Of a stretch of DNA of 49,842 bases, positions 6,919-15,357 are shown piece after piece. The stretch lies in assembly GCA_947629585.1 (NCBI GenBank), contig CANREH010000012.1, forward strand, positions 1 through 49,842. Reading direction: 5' to 3'. The stretch comes from an uncultured Lachnospiraceae bacterium. GTDB taxonomy: Bacteria; Bacillota; Clostridia; Lachnospirales; Lachnospiraceae. The position numbers were made by a program, and so were the translations under genes. Position 1 is the stretch's first letter; every line of letters starts with the position of its first letter. The notes below the pieces were generated by a model. That model was not told the origin of the DNA. It saw nothing but the letters and a program-made list of their open reading frames with translations, and did no database searches.

Positions 6919-9192
6919 ATGTGGAAACCATTGCAAACCATTATCTTTATTTTATGCTTTGCCTTCTGCCTGGCAGGATGCGGGAAGGATTCCAGAACTT
7001 CTTCTAACCGTCCCGCTCCGGCAAACGATACGCAGGAGGAATTTTCCTACCAGGCGTCTTTCCTGGAGGTAGATTCCGGCTTAGACAAAATTTCCGCCTG
7101 CTGCATACAGGAGGACGCCATCTATCTTCTGGGAAACAAATACGCAGAGAATAAAAACAAAAGCTTTCTCCTTATCTGTAACCAGGATGGGAGCATCCGG
7201 TCAAAAAAGTTCCTGAAAAAGCTTAAGGACACTGAAACGCCGATCCGGTTTTTGGAGGATGAACAAAGCCGCCTTTACCTGCTGACAAAAAAAGAAACTG
7301 CATACTATCTCCATGCGCTGAACAAGCAGGGGGCAATCACCAAAACCGTAAAATTACAGTCAGAGCAGGAATTGTATCTGGACAGTTCCGTGTCCTCTGT
7401 CATATTTCATGGAAATCTTTATCTTGCCGCAGCCAATGGTGTTTATTCGTTTAATAAAAAAGGCAGGCAGGAAAAAACTTACTTTATCCCAAAAAGCACG
7501 ATAAAAAATCTTTTTCTTACATCATCCGGAAAGCTGTATGCCTATGCGTTTGACACTTATCATATAGATACGGACGCTTTTTTTGCGGAATACGATGAAG
7601 AAACAGACAGCTTCCAGAAATTATCCGATATCAAAGGATACCGCTCTGACAGCATTTCCATTCTGCCAAAAGACGGGGAAACGGTCTATATCGGCGACCG
7701 CACCGGGATTTCTTCCCTTGCGTTCCCGTCCGGCAGCCCGGAAAAAATATTCGGCTGGATTGACTGCGGGATTGCAGAGGATTCCGTGGACGGATGGCGT
7801 CTTCTGGAAGACGGGAAATTTTTTGCTGTGAAATCCCCTGAACTTAATGACAAAACCGGGCAATACAACCCCTCTTTCATCACAGTGGAAAAGAAACCTG
7901 CCGCTGATCCAGAAGCAAAAAAAACGCTGACTATCGCTGCCACAGGGCTTTCCCAGGAACTGACAGAAGCAATTCTCTCCTTCAACCGCTCCAATCAAAA
8001 GCTCCGGATGAAGGTAACGGACTATTCCGCCTATACAGACCCCAAAAACCGGTTAAACCTTGACCTCTCCTCCGGGAAAATTCCCGACATCATCAGCTTA
8101 ACCAGGCTCGATTCCGATACTATGGACATTCTGTTAAAAGACCATGTCCTGACCGATCTGTATCCGCTGATGGAAACTGATCCGGAAGTGAAAAAAGAAG
8201 CCTTCCTCCCCTCCGTCCTCCAATCTATGGAAACCGACGGAAAGCTCTATGCTATGGGCAGCACCTTCGATCTTTCTTTTTACCTGGCAGGGAAAAATAT
8301 TGTCGGCGACAGGGAAAGCTGGACGGTGGACGAAATGCTCGACAGCCTTCAAAAACTTCCGGAAGACGCCACCTTTTCCCTTTTCAGCGATTCCAGGGAA
8401 ACCTTCCTGGATTTTGCCTTCGGCATCAATTTTAAAAACTATATCGACTGGGATACGAAAAAAGCCCATTTTACCTCCGATTCTTTTCTCAAGATTTTAA
8501 ACTATGCCAGGGAACTTGCTCCAACCCGGCCGCCGAAAGACGGCGAAAGCTTTCTTAACTACGCCCCTGTATATCCTGAAGAAATCCGTACTCTTCTGAA
8601 AGAGAAAAAAGCGCTGATACAGCAAAAAACTATCTCTATGTTTAGTTTTCTTTCTGCTGATATGGATCTATATCAGGATGCGGGCGGCGCTTCCATCATA
8701 AGCCCGCCGTCAGATGACGGCAGGGATAATTCCGTCCAAATCTCCATGCGCACTCTGTCCATCACGGAAGAATGCAGGGACAAAGAAGCCGCATGGGAAT
8801 TTGTCCGCAGCTTCTTTACTTATGATTACCAGATCGAAAAAGCTTTCTATGGCGAACAGCTCCTTCCGGTCCGTCAGGATGTTTTTGACAAATGTCTGGA
8901 ATATTTTATGGCGAAAGAAGATTATAAAGATAAAAATTTCTATCAAAATAAAGAGGATAACAGCAGTTATGTATTTTCCCTTCCGGAACCCTGGACAGAA
9001 GAAGACGCAGCCGTATACAAAAACCTGATTTCCCGTATCGACTCCTGCCTCATCATGTCAGGATTCTGTGACAAGATCAGCTCCCTTATTAACGAAGAAA
9101 CCGAAGCCTTCTATGCCGGGGATAAGACCGCCGAAGAAACGGCGGAAATTATCCAGAACCGGGTGCAGCTACTGCTGGATGAATCCAGGTAA
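6919..9192 (+). CDS. lipoprotein: extracellular solute-binding protein family 1 with N-terminal propeller-like region
   Basis: This is a 757-residue surface lipoprotein with a signal peptide and lipobox LAGC at Cys21. Residues of about 45-330 contain repeated short beta-rich segments (AIYLLGNKYAENK, RLYLLTKKETAYYLHAL, GNLYLAAANGVYSF) suggesting a beta-propeller. From about residue 340 (KTLTIAATGLSQELTEAI) it looks like a family 1 carbohydrate-type substrate-binding protein, with IPDIISL, DLYPLMETDPE and DGKLYAMG. At 757 residues it is much longer than the usual 400-450. No permease or ATPase genes lie nearby, so it may serve a distant transporter or act as a sensor. The ATG is preceded by GGGAGG. 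It sits directly after the thrS pseudogene with no terminator visible between them. Confidence 0.8.
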   Translation: MWKPLQTIIFILCFAFCLAGCGKDSRTSSNRPAPANDTQEEFSYQASFLEVDSGLDKISACCIQEDAIYLLGNKYAENKNKSFLLICNQDGSIRSKKFLKKLKDTETPIRFLEDEQSRLYLLTKKETAYYLHALNKQGAITKTVKLQSEQELYLDSSVSSVIFHGNLYLAAANGVYSFNKKGRQEKTYFIPKSTIKNLFLTSSGKLYAYAFDTYHIDTDAFFAEYDEETDSFQKLSDIKGYRSDSISILPKDGETVYIGDRTGISSLAFPSGSPEKIFGWIDCGIAEDSVDGWRLLEDGKFFAVKSPELNDKTGQYNPSFITVEKKPAADPEAKKTLTIAATGLSQELTEAILSFNRSNQKLRMKVTDYSAYTDPKNRLNLDLSSGKIPDIISLTRLDSDTMDILLKDHVLTDLYPLMETDPEVKKEAFLPSVLQSMETDGKLYAMGSTFDLSFYLAGKNIVGDRESWTVDEMLDSLQKLPEDATFSLFSDSRETFLDFAFGINFKNYIDWDTKKAHFTSDSFLKILNYARELAPTRPPKDGESFLNYAPVYPEEIRTLLKEKKALIQQKTISMFSFLSADMDLYQDAGGASIISPPSDDGRDNSVQISMRTLSITEECRDKEAAWEFVRSFFTYDYQIEKAFYGEQLLPVRQDVFDKCLEYFMAKEDYKDKNFYQNKEDNSSYVFSLPEPWTEEDAAVYKNLISRIDSCLIMSGFCDKISSLINEETEAFYAGDKTAEETAEIIQNRVQLLLDESR

Positions 9193-9208
9193 AATCCTTA
9201 TATCAAAA

Positions 9209-9255
9209 GGGCAGCCACAGCAAGAAAATTCTCTTACTGGCTGCCCGCTGTTTTC
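9209..9255. terminator. terminator between convergent lipoprotein and hydrogenase genes
   Basis: GGGCAGCC (9209-9216) pairs with GGCTGCCC (9239-9246), with more pairing inside the loop (CAAGAAAATTCTCTTA), and GCTGTTTT follows on the plus strand. It lies between the ends of two convergent genes and could serve both. Confidence 0.75.
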
Positions 9256-9269
9256 ATCTGCCTTTATTT

Positions 9270-10724
9270 TTATTCTATCCTGTGCATAGAGAACTGGACA
9301 TCTGCATACTGATCCAGATTCTCTTTGATGTTCCTTCCGTCAGCCTGCCTTAACAGAGCCTCGCGATCCTTTTTGGACTGCGGCTCTACCTTCACGCTTC
9401 CCGGGCCGTTGACACAGCCGCCCTCGCAGCACATGCCTTCGATAAAATCCTCCGGCAGACGCCCAAGCTTTAACATCATCAGGGCATTCTTGCACTCTTT
9501 CGCGCCGTTGCACTGGCGAACCTTAATATTCGTGTTTTCATTCTGCTCCATCAGGGATTCCACAACGGCCTTTGTAACGCCGCCTGCATTGGCAAAACGT
9601 TTCCCGTAAATGCTGCCCTGCTGCATCTGCTTTTCAAAATCATGGAGCTGCACATTCTTTGCCCGGAACATGGCGTTTAATTCTTCAAATGTCATGGCAA
9701 AGTCAGCGTTGTCCTTTGTATTGGCAACCTCGCTCTTCTTCGCAATGCACGGGCCGAAGAAAATCGTCACGGCATCCGGATGCTGCGCCCGGATAAACCT
9801 TGCCATTGACGCCATCGGGGAAATTGTCGTGGACATATTTTCCAGTACCTCCGGGAAATGCCTGCGGATCATATTGACAAAAGCCGGACAGCAGCTCGTT
9901 GTCATTTTCTTTCCTTCTTTGAAAGCTTCCGCCCATTCCGCCGCCTCGGAATAAGCAACGTAATCGCCGCCCAGGGAAACCTCCACCAAATCGGTAAAGC
10001 CAAGCTCTTTGACTGCTTCCCGTAAAACGCCGATCGTCACATTCGGGCCAAACTGCCCTTCAATCGCAGGAGCGACCATAGCATAAACAGGACGATCGCC
10101 GCCGCGGAGGATATCAATCACTTCGGTCATGCGGGAATAATCAGAAATCGCACCGAACGGGCAGTTCTTAATGCACTGTCCGCAGCGGATACACAGCGCC
10201 TCGTCAATCACGACAAGGTTATTCTCGTCCATGCTGATAGCGCCGACCGGACAGCTCTTTTTGCAAGGGCGCATCAGATCAGCAATCGCGCTGTACGGGC
10301 AGGCATCATGGCAGCGCCCGCATTCCTTACATTTCTGGGAATCAATAAACGCCCTGTCGCGCAGCATCGTGATAGCGCCAAAATTACATGCCTGCTGACA
10401 CTTCTTCGCCATACATTTCTGGCAGTTGTCCGTAACGACAAAACGGGTAATCGGACATCCCTCGCAGGCGGCGCTGATTACCTGCACCGTATTCTTGCAT
10501 GGAAGCCCGGTCTGCGCCTCCAACCCCCTTGCAAGACGGATTCTCTCACGTACAATTTCCCTCTCCTTATACACGCAGCAGCGGAAATTTGCCTGCGGGC
10601 CGGGGATGATCTGGTAAGGGATCTGATCCTCATGCTCATCCAGAAGGCCGTCAAAGGCAAGCTGCGCTACCCTGTAAAGAACCTCGTCTTTAATAGTTCC
10701 AAGTGTTGCGTCTTTTTCCAGCAT
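9270..10724 (-). CDS. [FeFe] hydrogenase, stand-alone group B type
   Basis: This 484-residue cytoplasmic iron-sulfur enzyme would interconvert protons and H2 or act as a redox sensor. H-cluster motifs are TTSCCPAF (Cys278 and Cys279), FFGPCIAKKSE (Cys326) and EGMCCEGGCVNGPG (Cys432, Cys433, Cys437). Upstream are ferredoxin-like Cys clusters: CQKCMAKKCQQAC (101-113), CKECGRCHDACPYSAI (132-147), CKKSCPVGAI (154-163) and CIRCGQCIKNCPFGAI (178-193). The TSCCPAF and MCCEGGC variants and the architecture fit the group B clade of anaerobes, whose function is poorly known. No partner NADH or electron-bifurcation subunits or maturases are adjacent. AAAGGA precedes the ATG, and a sigma-A promoter is found upstream. 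Confidence 0.88.
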   Translation of the reverse strand: MLEKDATLGTIKDEVLYRVAQLAFDGLLDEHEDQIPYQIIPGPQANFRCCVYKEREIVRERIRLARGLEAQTGLPCKNTVQVISAACEGCPITRFVVTDNCQKCMAKKCQQACNFGAITMLRDRAFIDSQKCKECGRCHDACPYSAIADLMRPCKKSCPVGAISMDENNLVVIDEALCIRCGQCIKNCPFGAISDYSRMTEVIDILRGGDRPVYAMVAPAIEGQFGPNVTIGVLREAVKELGFTDLVEVSLGGDYVAYSEAAEWAEAFKEGKKMTTSCCPAFVNMIRRHFPEVLENMSTTISPMASMARFIRAQHPDAVTIFFGPCIAKKSEVANTKDNADFAMTFEELNAMFRAKNVQLHDFEKQMQQGSIYGKRFANAGGVTKAVVESLMEQNENTNIKVRQCNGAKECKNALMMLKLGRLPEDFIEGMCCEGGCVNGPGSVKVEPQSKKDREALLRQADGRNIKENLDQYADVQFSMHRIE

Positions 10725-10781
10725 AATAAGTATATCCTTTCTTTAAAAATAATATCGTTTTTAACGCCAATAGATATCTTT

Positions 10782-10810
10782 ATTATATAAGAAAAGACAG
10801 CGTTCTTCAA
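10782..10810 (-). promoter_or_regulatory. sigma-A promoter of the [FeFe] hydrogenase gene
   Basis: On the minus strand TTGAAG (10805-10810) and a perfect TATAAT (10782-10787) are separated by 17 bases. Transcription would start near 10775, about 50 bases before the ATG at 10724. Confidence 0.65.
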
Positions 10811-10839
10811 GAAAAAAGTGAAGAAAATACATTTTTGTA

Positions 10840-12429
10840 CTATTTATGGTTTGCCGGCTCTACATTGATATTCTTTCCCTTAATCCTTGCCGACTTCATC
10901 GCCTCAATGACATCCCCCGCATACTGTCTTGGAACTTCCACAAAAGTATACTTATCATACATATCAATCGTTCCGACTAACCGTCCCGGCATCCCGGTTT
11001 CTCCGGCAACCGCCCCCAGGATATCTCCCGGACGGATATTGTTCTTCTTGCCGACATTGATAAACAGCCTTACCATGCCGTCCTCTTCCGCTCCGGTATC
11101 TCCATAATCCTCATACTGTGGTTCCTGTTCTTCCTTCGGCTGCTCGTCAAGCCCCATAGCAATCTTCAAAAGCGCTGCCGCCACATCCAAAGAAGTATAA
11201 TCCTCCTCGTCAATCCGCTCCTCAATCAGCTTAATCATTTTGGTATGCGCATCGTCCTGGATAATCTCATGCACACGGTTCAGCACTTTCTCCGCTTTGG
11301 TATTGGTTACATCCTTTAACGATGGCACTGGCTGCAGCTTAATCTTTGTCTTGCAGTACCGCTGGATATCCCGCAGCTTATACATTTCCCTGCCAACTAC
11401 GAACGTAAACGCCATGCCTTCCCTTCCGGCACGCCCGGTACGCCCAATCCTGTGGACATAATATTCATCATCCTGCGGCACGTCATAATTAAACACCGCT
11501 TCCACGTCGTCCACGTCAATGCCTCTTGCCGCAACATCCGTAGCGACTAAAATATCCGTTTTCCCATTGCGGAAACCGTTCATAACACGATCCCTCTGGG
11601 ACTGCTTCAAATCACCGTGCAGCCCTTCCGCAAAATAGCCGCGCCCTTTTAAGATCTCCACCAGCTCGTCTACCATACGCTTTGTATTGCAGAACACCAG
11701 AGACAGCTTTGGATCATAAATATCCAGAAGGCGGCAGAGAATCTCGCTTTTATTCTTTTTCTTCACCTCATAATAATACTGCTCAATCTTCGGGACAGTC
11801 AGCTCTTTCTTCACGACGCGGATAATCTCCGCATCCTTCTGGTAAGTCCTCGCAATCTCCATAATCGGCTTCGGCATAGTAGCGGAAAATAATAACGTCT
11901 GCCGCTCCTCCGGCGTTTCCGAAAGAATCGTCTCAATATCCTCCCGAAAGCCCATATCCAGCATTTCATCCGCCTCGTCGAGCACCACCATATTGACATC
12001 GTCAAATTTGACCGTCTTGCGGCGCATATGATCCATGATACGTCCCGGCGTGCCAATTACCACCTGCGTCCCCGCCTTTAAGGAACGAATCTGCTTTACA
12101 ATATCCTGCCCGCCGTAAACCGGAAGGACCTTAATCCCGTGCATAAATTTAGCCAGCTTGCGCATTTCTTCCGCTACCTGGATGGCAAGCTCCCTGGTCG
12201 GGCAGAGAATCACCGCCTGCAAATGCTTATCCTTCGGATTCACCCTCTGGAGCAACGGAATCCCAAAGGCTGCGGTCTTCCCTGTCCCTGTCTGTGCCTG
12301 TCCTACAATATCCCTGCCCTCTAAAGCCACAGGAATCGCTTTCGCCTGAATCGGGCTGGTTTCCTCAAATCCCATTTCCTGAACCGCTCTGATAATTGCC
12401 GGATCAAGATTTAATTCTTCAAATTTCAT
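10840..12429 (-). CDS. DEAD-box ATP-dependent RNA helicase (DeaD/CshA-DbpA type)
   Basis: This RNA-unwinding ATPase of about 529 residues probably acts in ribosome assembly, RNA turnover or cold adaptation. It shows the Q motif (EMGFEETSPIQAKAIP), motif I AQTGTGKTAA, PTRELAIQ, DEADEMLDMGF, SATMP, ATDVAARGIDV and HRIGRTGRAGREG. The C-terminal 75 residues (MVRLFINVGKKNNIRPGDIL to INVEPANHK) form the DbpA-like RNA-binding domain that directs such enzymes to structured RNA, joined by an acidic linker. I favour the ATG at 12429, which has GGAG about six bases upstream, over the ATG at 12441. The 5' region contains a hairpin (AAGGCAG with CTGCCTT near 12475-12504), possibly regulatory. Confidence 0.93.
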   Translation of the reverse strand: MKFEELNLDPAIIRAVQEMGFEETSPIQAKAIPVALEGRDIVGQAQTGTGKTAAFGIPLLQRVNPKDKHLQAVILCPTRELAIQVAEEMRKLAKFMHGIKVLPVYGGQDIVKQIRSLKAGTQVVIGTPGRIMDHMRRKTVKFDDVNMVVLDEADEMLDMGFREDIETILSETPEERQTLLFSATMPKPIMEIARTYQKDAEIIRVVKKELTVPKIEQYYYEVKKKNKSEILCRLLDIYDPKLSLVFCNTKRMVDELVEILKGRGYFAEGLHGDLKQSQRDRVMNGFRNGKTDILVATDVAARGIDVDDVEAVFNYDVPQDDEYYVHRIGRTGRAGREGMAFTFVVGREMYKLRDIQRYCKTKIKLQPVPSLKDVTNTKAEKVLNRVHEIIQDDAHTKMIKLIEERIDEEDYTSLDVAAALLKIAMGLDEQPKEEQEPQYEDYGDTGAEEDGMVRLFINVGKKNNIRPGDILGAVAGETGMPGRLVGTIDMYDKYTFVEVPRQYAGDVIEAMKSARIKGKNINVEPANHK

Positions 12430-12564
12430 TGTCGTCTCCATTCTTTCACTCTTTTCTAATTTGCTAAAAATGAGAAGGCAGCGCCGTTAAAACTGCCTTT
12501 CCCGCATCAACAGTTTCCAAAATAAGATAAAATACACCTGCGGATTTCACCCGCTGAAAAGAAA

Positions 12565-12592
12565 AAACCCTTTCTATTGCGAGAAAGAGTTT
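12565..12592 (-). terminator. terminator downstream of the sce7726-like gene
   Basis: On the minus strand AACTCTTTCT pairs with AGAAAGGGTT around a short loop, followed by a T-rich run (TTTTCTTTT). It lies between the sce7726-like gene and the DEAD-box gene and would separate their transcripts. Confidence 0.65.
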
Positions 12593-12717
12593 TCTAATAA
12601 CTACATTATGTACGAATTCTCTAAAATGCTATGGTAGTGTAACATAAGCTGACATTCACTGTCAAGAGCTAATTTAGTCCTATAACATCCTGAAAACCGC
12701 TCCAAGCACAGCGCAGT

Positions 12718-13350
12718 TTAACTTCCTGCCTTCCAACGCCTTCTTTTTCTCCTCCGCGGTTTTCTCCCCTTTTCTATCCGAAACTGGTTAATCTTATCCA
12801 TAATTTCATTATAATCCCGTTCAAACAATTCCTCGCTGATCTGGAAATGCAGAAGCTCCTCCGGCACCTTTAACAGAATCTTTTCCGTCACAAATTTCTT
12901 GCTCTGCCGCTCATATTTCGGCATCTGGTTAATTTCCTGGATATGCGCAAGCTCCGGACGCCAGAGAAGGGTAATTTTATTTTTCATTTTCATTTTCGGA
13001 TTTTTCAAAGGCTTTCTCATCACATAAAAATCCACGCCGTCTTCTATTTTCTCCGCTGTAATCACACCCCACCATTCCGGCACATGCTCGCGGATATGCA
13101 GGGCATGGCTGACGCCGACAACAACATAATTATAATCATAAAAACGATCATAATCTTTTACCTGCCCTTCCAGCCTTGCATACGTATCGGCATCGCTTTT
13201 AATTTCGATCCCGTACAGCGCGTCCGGACTTACCATCACCAGATCCGCGCGGGATTTTCCCATCCGTTTCTCCTCAAAGATGCGGATCTTCCCGTAAGTT
13301 TCTTCCAGAAAATCAAACAGCGGCTCCCTGATTTCTTTATCACGCAACAT
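12718..13350 (-). CDS. sce7726-like protein with PD-(D/E)XK nuclease fold
   Basis: This is a 210-residue protein. The N-terminal half contains KSRADLVMVS and YGIEIKSDADTYARL, where the Asp and the E-x-K (EIK) fit the active site of small PD-(D/E)XK proteins such as sce7726 and MmcB. The middle (NYVVVGVSHALHIREHVPEWW with WGVI) continues the fold. The C-terminus is very basic (KGRKPRRRKRRRWK) and may bind nucleic acid. The role is unknown: restriction-like or DNA repair functions have been suggested for relatives, but nothing adjacent confirms either. It lies just downstream of the MATE gene on the same strand. Confidence 0.7.
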   Translation of the reverse strand: MLRDKEIREPLFDFLEETYGKIRIFEEKRMGKSRADLVMVSPDALYGIEIKSDADTYARLEGQVKDYDRFYDYNYVVVGVSHALHIREHVPEWWGVITAEKIEDGVDFYVMRKPLKNPKMKMKNKITLLWRPELAHIQEINQMPKYERQSKKFVTEKILLKVPEELLHFQISEELFERDYNEIMDKINQFRIEKGRKPRRRKRRRWKAGS

Positions 13351-13388
13351 TGTTTATTTCCTTAAGCCATCTCTGGCTTTTTCCTTTC

Positions 13389-14783
13389 CTAACCTTGCTT
13401 TAACCTGCTTTTTTCTGCAGTTTCCCGTTCCAATTTTCTCATTTCCTTTAATTTCCAAAACGCCATTGCCATTGTCACAAGCGCCGCCATAAAATCCGCG
13501 GTAAAGCCCGCATATAAAATACCGTCAATCCCGAAAAACAGCGGCAGGATAACCAGCAGCGGAAGCAGAAATAAAATCTGCCTTGTCAGCGATAAAAACA
13601 CTCCCTTAATTGGCTTGCCAATCGAAGTAAAAAACGTGGACGTAATCGGCTGGAGGAAATTCAAAATGGTAAAAAACAAAAAAATCCGGAAAAACTTTAC
13701 CCCAAACTGGAAATATTCCTCCGTCCCTTCCCCGAAAAGGGAAATAATCTGCCTCGGAAATATTTGAAACAGCACAAAAGCAGTCACGGCGGCAGCAAAT
13801 CCCGTGCGAAGCGCAGCATAATATGCTTCCCGTACCCGATCATATTTTTTTGCCCCGTAATTAAAGCTCTCAATCGGCTGGCTTCCCTGCCCCAGCCCAA
13901 TAACAATGGAAAAAAAGACCTGTCCCAGTTTCATAATAATTCCGGCGCACGCTAAAGGAATGGATTCTCCGTAAACAGAAGCCGCTCCATAATGCCTGAG
14001 GGAATTATTCATCACAATCTGCACAATCATCATTGCTACCTGATTAAAGAAAGAAGCCATCCCGATGGAAATTACCATTTTCACATAAGAAAAACGCACC
14101 AGGAAATGTTTCTTTTCCAGTTTCGCTGTCTTATAATGGCACAGGTAACGGATGACAAGGATGCCGGAGCACACCTGCCCAATCACCGTGGCAAGCGCCG
14201 CGCCGGACATTCCCCAGCGAAACCCCATCACAAAAAGAGCGTCTAAAATAGTATTAATCACAGCTCCCGTAAGATTGCAGATCATAGTCATCTTCGGGCT
14301 TCCGTCCGCACGGATTAAATGCCCTCCGCCCGTAGTCAAAAGCAAAAACGGAAATCCAACCGCCGTAATCCTCACATACTCCACGGCATAGGGAAGGACA
14401 TCGTCCGGCGCGCCAAATCCGTTTAATAACGGCGTTAAAAATAACTCCGAAATCAGACAGAGGATGCACCCGCTCAGCACCAGCATCGCGGCGGCATTTC
14501 CAATATAATAAACAGCCGTCTCTTTTTCGCCCCTCCCCATAGAAAGGTTAAAGCAGGACGCCCCGCCAATCCCAAACAACAGCGACAGGGCAATGCAGGA
14601 CGTAGTCAGCGGAAACGCGATATTCGTCGCCGCATTTCCCAGCGTGCCGACCGCCTGCCCAATAAACAGCTGATCGACAATATTATAAAATGCGCTGACT
14701 AACATAGCAATAATGCTTGGGACAGCAAACTGTACCATCAGCTTCTTCACAGGCGCAGTCCCCAGTGGATTCGTATCTTCCAT
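13389..14783 (-). CDS. MATE family multidrug/cation efflux transporter
   Basis: This is a 464-residue integral membrane protein with about twelve hydrophobic segments in two similar halves, expected to export drugs or toxic cations using a Na+ or H+ gradient. The family pattern is clear at the N-terminus (NPLGTAPVKKLMVQFAVPSI and SAFYNIVDQLFIGQ) and at GIGGASCFNLSMGRG. The second half starts near GASVYGESIPLACAGI, with IVIGLGQGSQPIESFNYGA. AAAGGAGAA precedes the ATG. A strong promoter and a terminator-like hairpin lie in its 150-base leader, so expression is probably regulated by attenuation. Substrate cannot be told from sequence. Confidence 0.92.
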   Translation of the reverse strand: MEDTNPLGTAPVKKLMVQFAVPSIIAMLVSAFYNIVDQLFIGQAVGTLGNAATNIAFPLTTSCIALSLLFGIGGASCFNLSMGRGEKETAVYYIGNAAAMLVLSGCILCLISELFLTPLLNGFGAPDDVLPYAVEYVRITAVGFPFLLLTTGGGHLIRADGSPKMTMICNLTGAVINTILDALFVMGFRWGMSGAALATVIGQVCSGILVIRYLCHYKTAKLEKKHFLVRFSYVKMVISIGMASFFNQVAMMIVQIVMNNSLRHYGAASVYGESIPLACAGIIMKLGQVFFSIVIGLGQGSQPIESFNYGAKKYDRVREAYYAALRTGFAAAVTAFVLFQIFPRQIISLFGEGTEEYFQFGVKFFRIFLFFTILNFLQPITSTFFTSIGKPIKGVFLSLTRQILFLLPLLVILPLFFGIDGILYAGFTADFMAALVTMAMAFWKLKEMRKLERETAEKSRLKQG

Positions 14784-14815
14784 GAAAATTCTCCTTTACG
14801 TTTTTGAAGTAAAAA

Positions 14816-14846
14816 AGAGAGCCGGATAACTGCGGCTTTCTTTTCC
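14816..14846 (-). terminator. attenuator-like terminator in the leader of the MATE gene
   Basis: On the minus strand AGCCG and CGGCT form a short stem around CAGTTATC, followed by CTCTTTTTT. It sits between the promoter at 14943-14971 and the ATG at 14783, where it would stop transcription unless relieved. It may also serve as the terminator of the upstream XRE gene. Confidence 0.5.
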
Positions 14847-14942
14847 TCAAATATGGCTGTTAAAATATTCTTGTGTGACTTGCATACGTATGGTTCCATC
14901 TTGATTTTTTTATTCACTTAAAATTTATTTTCCACACTTCTT

Positions 14943-14971
14943 ATTATACTATCATAGATATCAAGTGTCAA
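14943..14971 (-). promoter_or_regulatory. consensus sigma-A promoter for the MATE gene
   Basis: On the minus strand TTGACA (14966-14971) and TATAAT (14943-14948) are both perfect and 17 bases apart. Such a strong promoter in front of an exporter suggests that control acts after initiation, through the hairpin in the leader. Confidence 0.8.
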
Positions 14972-15046
14972 TCATTCTGAAATCAGTTTCTCCGTAACAG
15001 GTAACCGTTCAACCACGAAACCAAAGGGAAGAAAATAATATGATAT

Positions 15047-15301
15047 TTAATGCTTATCTGATTTTTCCCCGGAAATCCTGTCCCATAAAGGCTGATCACG
15101 GTCCGACGGAACATATACCATTAAATCCTGGACGTTACAGTGCAAAATCATGCACAAATCGTTTAAGGTTGTTGTGTTTACAGGGCTGTTTTTCCTAAGC
15201 TTGTGAATGGTCGAGCCGGAGATATGGTAGTCGTTAATTAATGTGTAGGTGCTTTCTTCCGAAGCCTTCAGGGTAGCCCAAAAAGGTTTGAATGACATCA
15301 T
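15047..15301 (-). CDS. small XRE/Cro-type helix-turn-helix regulator
   Basis: This DNA-binding protein has about 84 residues. The sequence WATLKASEESTYTLINDYHI, then SGSTIHKLRKN and TTTLNDLCMILHCNVQDLM, has the shape of the compact Cro/CI helix-turn-helix domain common in Firmicutes (KLxxLLxxRxMsqxxL type). It has almost no other domain. I chose the ATG at 15301 because TGAGGT lies nine bases upstream; the frame extends five codons to a GTG. It stands between the cfa gene and the MATE gene, which are plausible targets, though no operator was identified. Confidence 0.8.
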   Translation of the reverse strand: MMSFKPFWATLKASEESTYTLINDYHISGSTIHKLRKNSPVNTTTLNDLCMILHCNVQDLMVYVPSDRDQPLWDRISGEKSDKH

Positions 15302-15357
15302 AATAAAATACCTCACATGATTTATTTTCTATAATTTAGATGAAAGCAGCTTCGTAA

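Noticed and set aside
9610..10398. Plus-strand open frames over the hydrogenase gene
   Set aside because: They overlap a clear enzyme on the minus strand, and long shadow frames are expected in moderate-GC coding sequence.
14783..14899. Short leader ORF upstream of the MATE gene as a gene of its own
   Set aside because: It lacks a ribosome binding site and has no family. It is noted only in the attenuation finding.
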